Position numbers and translations under genes: made by a program. A DNA stretch of 64,000 nt from Granulosicoccus sp. Its GTDB lineage: Bacteria > Pseudomonadota > Gammaproteobacteria > Granulosicoccales > Granulosicoccaceae. Location of the stretch: assembly GCA_020627685.1 (NCBI GenBank), contig JAHDGK010000019.1, positions 1-64,000 on the forward strand. The letters are read 5' to 3'. Below are positions 61,566 to 64,000 of this stretch, piece by piece; positions within the stretch are counted from its first letter, which is position 1, and the number at the start of each line of letters is the position of its first letter. Under the pieces are notes generated by a model that worked only from the letters and a program-made list of their open reading frames with translations, made no database searches and had not been told where the DNA came from.

Positions 61566-62338
61566 TCATCATCTCCTTTACTCAGTGCCTGGGTAGCACT
61601 GACGAATGCATCTTCTAAATCTGTCTGGCCGGTTCGTCCTAATATCTCGTTTAAACTGCCCTCAATTGCCACGATACCGTCAGAAATAATGGCAATGTGA
61701 TCGCATAGAGCAGCCACTTCTTGCATGATGTGGCTTGAGAAAAGAATGCAGTGCCCATCGGCTGCCAGTTGCCTAATAATATCGCGTAGTCCGCGAGTGG
61801 CCATAACGTCTAAGCCGTTGGTTGGTTCGTCCAACATGATGGTCTGGGGCCGATGAACAAGAGCACGTGCAAGTGCCACTTTCGTTTTCTGTCCTTGAGA
61901 AAATCCGTTTGCGCGTCTGTCGGCAAATTTCGTCATCGTCAGTTGCTCGATCAACTCACCGCTACGCTGCAAAGAATCCTTGCGGTTTAGGCCGCACAGG
62001 CGTGCATAGTATTGGATGTTCTCCCGTGCCGTCAGGCGAGGATAGATGCCTGCGTTGTGTGGCATAAATCCAAGGTGCTGACGAACCTGCAATACGTGTT
62101 TACTAACGTCGTAGCCATCTATGCTGGCGGTTCCCGTCTCAGGCTTAACTAACGTTGCTAGCATACGCAGGGTGGTTGATTTACCTGCTCCATTAGGTCC
62201 TAGCAGGCCGGTTATGCACCCATCGTCAGCTTTGAAGCTCACCGAATTAACAGCAACAATTCGCTGTTCATGAGCTGGTTTTCTACGAGACGCACCAACG
62301 CGCTTAAAGCTCTTGTATAACTCTTCAGCGACTATCAT
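61562..62338 (-). CDS. ABC transporter ATPase, NatA-like
   Basis: A 258-residue ATPase. Walker A is GLLGPNGAGKST (about residues 44-55), the signature FSQGQKTKVALA (about 149-160, with SQGQ in place of SGGQ) and Walker B IMLDEPTNGLDV. It powers the NatB-like permease. The gene overlaps both neighbours by four bases, so the three genes are strictly coupled. Confidence 0.93.
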   Translation of the reverse strand: MIVAEELYKSFKRVGASRRKPAHEQRIVAVNSVSFKADDGCITGLLGPNGAGKSTTLRMLATLVKPETGTASIDGYDVSKHVLQVRQHLGFMPHNAGIYPRLTARENIQYYARLCGLNRKDSLQRSGELIEQLTMTKFADRRANGFSQGQKTKVALARALVHRPQTIMLDEPTNGLDVMATRGLRDIIRQLAADGHCILFSSHIMQEVAALCDHIAIISDGIVAIEGSLNEILGRTGQTDLEDAFVSATQALSKGDDE

Positions 62339-63924
62339 GGCAAAGGCCCGTTGGCATCAACAAAAAACGGGGTAGCTCTCAACCGGGTCAGGCACTCAAC
62401 GTTTAAGTTGTCGACAGAGCCTGTGCTAATAAATTGGGCTAGCAGCACAGGCATACAACCAAACGGTGCTTGCATATGCCCTTGATGTGCATTGACGATA
62501 TGTCGGGAGTGAGTCAAATGCTCCGCAACAGAATCTCCATAAGAAGGTGGGGTTATCGGATCCGCTTCGCCCGACAAAATAAGTGTCGGAACGTCTGATA
62601 CAACAGGGTCTTTAAAGTCATCGTCAATCCGACCGGCTGGCCATTGTTCGCAGCTGGCCATCAAAGATTGAATAACGCCTTCGCCAAGATAAGTGCCTGC
62701 GTCGTTGCCGGCACTGTCGTTATCGACAAACGGGGCGTCCTCTGTGCAAATCACCGCGTGGTGCATGCCGGTTGCCAGGGTGTTTCCGAGTGACTTGGTT
62801 TGTAGCTTTGCTTGCCGAGCCAATGGTGCAAAGTTATCGTTAACGATGGCATCGTGCAGCATCGACGGCAGTATGGCCGCAGTCTGTGCGCTATAGGACA
62901 TTAACCGTATCGTCACCGCCAGATGCTGACGGGTAAATTCCATGCTGGACAATTTGCCTGATGCCACGTCTTCAAAGCTGATGTTTCGAGGCGATGCTTC
63001 AAGCGACTCAAGCAGATCCATGGTGGCATCGGATAAATTTCCGAAAGCTTCATTGCAACCTTCATCTTCGGTGCAACGCTTAAAGATTAGATCTAATGCG
63101 CGTTGTGATAGTTGTGCGATTTCCGGTCCCAGTGAAATGTCGGGCGGTACGACGGCATCCAAGGTCAGTGTTCTCACAGCTTCCGGATAGCGACGCAGGT
63201 ATTGAAGAGCTACACGAGTTCCGTAGGAGATCCCGTACATATTCCATTGGCTGACCCCCAGGGTTTCGCGAACCCGTTCCAAGTCGTGTACAGCCATACT
63301 GGTGGTGAACCAGGTCGGGTCGTAGTCCAACGCATCCAAACATTCTTTCGATTGAGCTGACGTTTGAGCATCATCAACCTCAAAGGATAAGCCCATAGAG
63401 TCAGACGACTCTTCACACACGAGCTTAGCTGAACTGCCTGTGCCTCGTTGATCTATCAGAATGACATCATGATTTTGCATGATGTGTCTGAACGCAAACG
63501 ATACGCTCGGGAAGGTCTCAATGGCAGATTGACCGGGCCCACCGGCAATCAATGTAAATGCATCCTGTCGCTCAGATTGCCGCCTAGCGGGAATTCGAGC
63601 AATGGCTAGGTCTAGGCTGGCGCCTTCAGAGTTTGCATTTGAGCTGGCGTCTAATGGAACTTCTATAGTTGTGCACTGAGCAATAAGAGCGGTTGCCCCT
63701 GATCCTATCGTGCATTCATTGAAGCCAAGATCTGAGTCAAGCGACTTTTGTCCAGCGGCATGTAACCCGCCTGAGGCAACAGCACAGGTGCAAGCCAGTA
63801 GAAGTCTGGTAAAGCGGCCTAGGGGTGACGCCAAATAGCGTGCTTTCAAGTGTTCCAATGCCTTATTAGGACTATTACGCGAATAGCTGTACGCGTGCAA
63901 AGGCCGAGCCATCGCAACACGCAT
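62335..63924 (-). CDS. Exported S33-type peptidase (TAP-like alpha/beta hydrolase)
   Basis: A 529-residue secreted serine peptidase of the tripeptidyl/prolyl aminopeptidase group. A hydrophobic signal segment RLLLACTCAVASGGLHAA lies at about residue 40-57, so the true start may be later than the longest frame. The oxyanion region is LIDQRGTGSS, the nucleophile is in GISYGTRVALQYL (about 230), Asp in LSGEADPITP (about 455) and His in QGHMQAPFG. It may trim peptides in the periplasm. First gene of the NatAB-like operon. Confidence 0.88.
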   Translation of the reverse strand: MRVAMARPLHAYSYSRNSPNKALEHLKARYLASPLGRFTRLLLACTCAVASGGLHAAGQKSLDSDLGFNECTIGSGATALIAQCTTIEVPLDASSNANSEGASLDLAIARIPARRQSERQDAFTLIAGGPGQSAIETFPSVSFAFRHIMQNHDVILIDQRGTGSSAKLVCEESSDSMGLSFEVDDAQTSAQSKECLDALDYDPTWFTTSMAVHDLERVRETLGVSQWNMYGISYGTRVALQYLRRYPEAVRTLTLDAVVPPDISLGPEIAQLSQRALDLIFKRCTEDEGCNEAFGNLSDATMDLLESLEASPRNISFEDVASGKLSSMEFTRQHLAVTIRLMSYSAQTAAILPSMLHDAIVNDNFAPLARQAKLQTKSLGNTLATGMHHAVICTEDAPFVDNDSAGNDAGTYLGEGVIQSLMASCEQWPAGRIDDDFKDPVVSDVPTLILSGEADPITPPSYGDSVAEHLTHSRHIVNAHQGHMQAPFGCMPVLLAQFISTGSVDNLNVECLTRLRATPFFVDANGPLP

Positions 63925-64000
63925 AAAGTAGTCAGCCGGTATCAGAAAGTAACGTGGTTAACGTTGTCCCGTGGGATGTAAGCAGCTCTAGTGGTTTGAG

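Noticed and set aside
1-64000. CRISPR arrays, insertion sequences, prophage genes, tRNA or rRNA genes
   Set aside because: No repeat-spacer pattern, transposase, phage structural gene, or cloverleaf or rRNA sequence was recognised on either strand.

Overview
The window is chromosomal DNA from a mesophilic, probably marine or coastal gammaproteobacterium. GC content looks close to 48 percent. The evidence for this is malate synthase G, a DNA polymerase II (PolB) of enterobacterial type, a laminarinase-like GH16 lipoprotein, many two-component and c-di-GMP signalling proteins, and a form I aerobic CO dehydrogenase cluster. No rRNA, tRNA, CRISPR array, transposase or integrase was seen, and the species cannot be named from this sequence alone.

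Bases 1-3227 are the distal part of an integron cassette array. Five attC recombination sites separate cassettes. These carry vapBC (inverted), a higBA-type toxin-antitoxin pair, a second RelE/HTH pair, an unknown protein and a GNAT acetyltransferase. The array is proven by cassette symmetry: the first bases of each of the four complete cassettes are the reverse complement of the inverse core at its own 3' end. The integrase must lie to the left, outside the window. From 3.2 to 7.5 kb the same style continues (small, same-strand, loosely spaced accessory genes), but only degenerate attC-like remnants can be seen.

From 7.6 to 12.6 kb there is a LysR regulator divergent from a membrane fatty acid hydroxylase, then an MFS transporter, a TauE-type exporter and an HD phosphohydrolase. 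At 12.9-17.7 kb lies a signalling module: a lone receiver, a paralogous receiver fused to an intact EAL phosphodiesterase, a PhnD-like periplasmic binding protein without a transporter, and a membrane histidine kinase. At 18.8-20.5 kb a TauD-like dioxygenase and a TauE-like permease form a pair, followed by 700 bases with little coding content. From 21.2 to 25.5 kb there are small metabolic and detoxification genes. At 25.8-32.5 kb a second and more striking module runs in one direction: patatin-like phospholipase with a cNMP-type domain, STAS protein, RsbW-like kinase, LivJ-like binding protein, membrane histidine kinase, and receiver-PP2C phosphatase. It looks like a complete relay from outside signal through partner switching to a lipase, with no sigma factor and no transporter. 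A separate OmpR-type two-component pair (32.5-34.6 kb) converges on it.

From 35.8 to 49.1 kb is the CO oxidation locus. A CoxC/CoxH-like MHYT-LytTR membrane regulator precedes coxM-coxS-coxL-coxD-coxE-coxF-coxG. A convergent operon carries a molybdopterin-binding/nucleotidyltransferase fusion, a second XdhC/CoxI-type protein and an ABC exporter. CoxL has the form I active-site motif AYRCSFR, so the product should oxidise CO rather than only resemble xanthine dehydrogenase. The last 15 kb are mostly housekeeping: two NUDIX hydrolases, a HAD phosphatase, a 2-hydroxyacid dehydrogenase, GH16, glcB, a cytochrome P460-like haem lipoprotein, polB, a coiled-coil membrane protein, and a NatAB-type ABC system with a secreted S33 peptidase.
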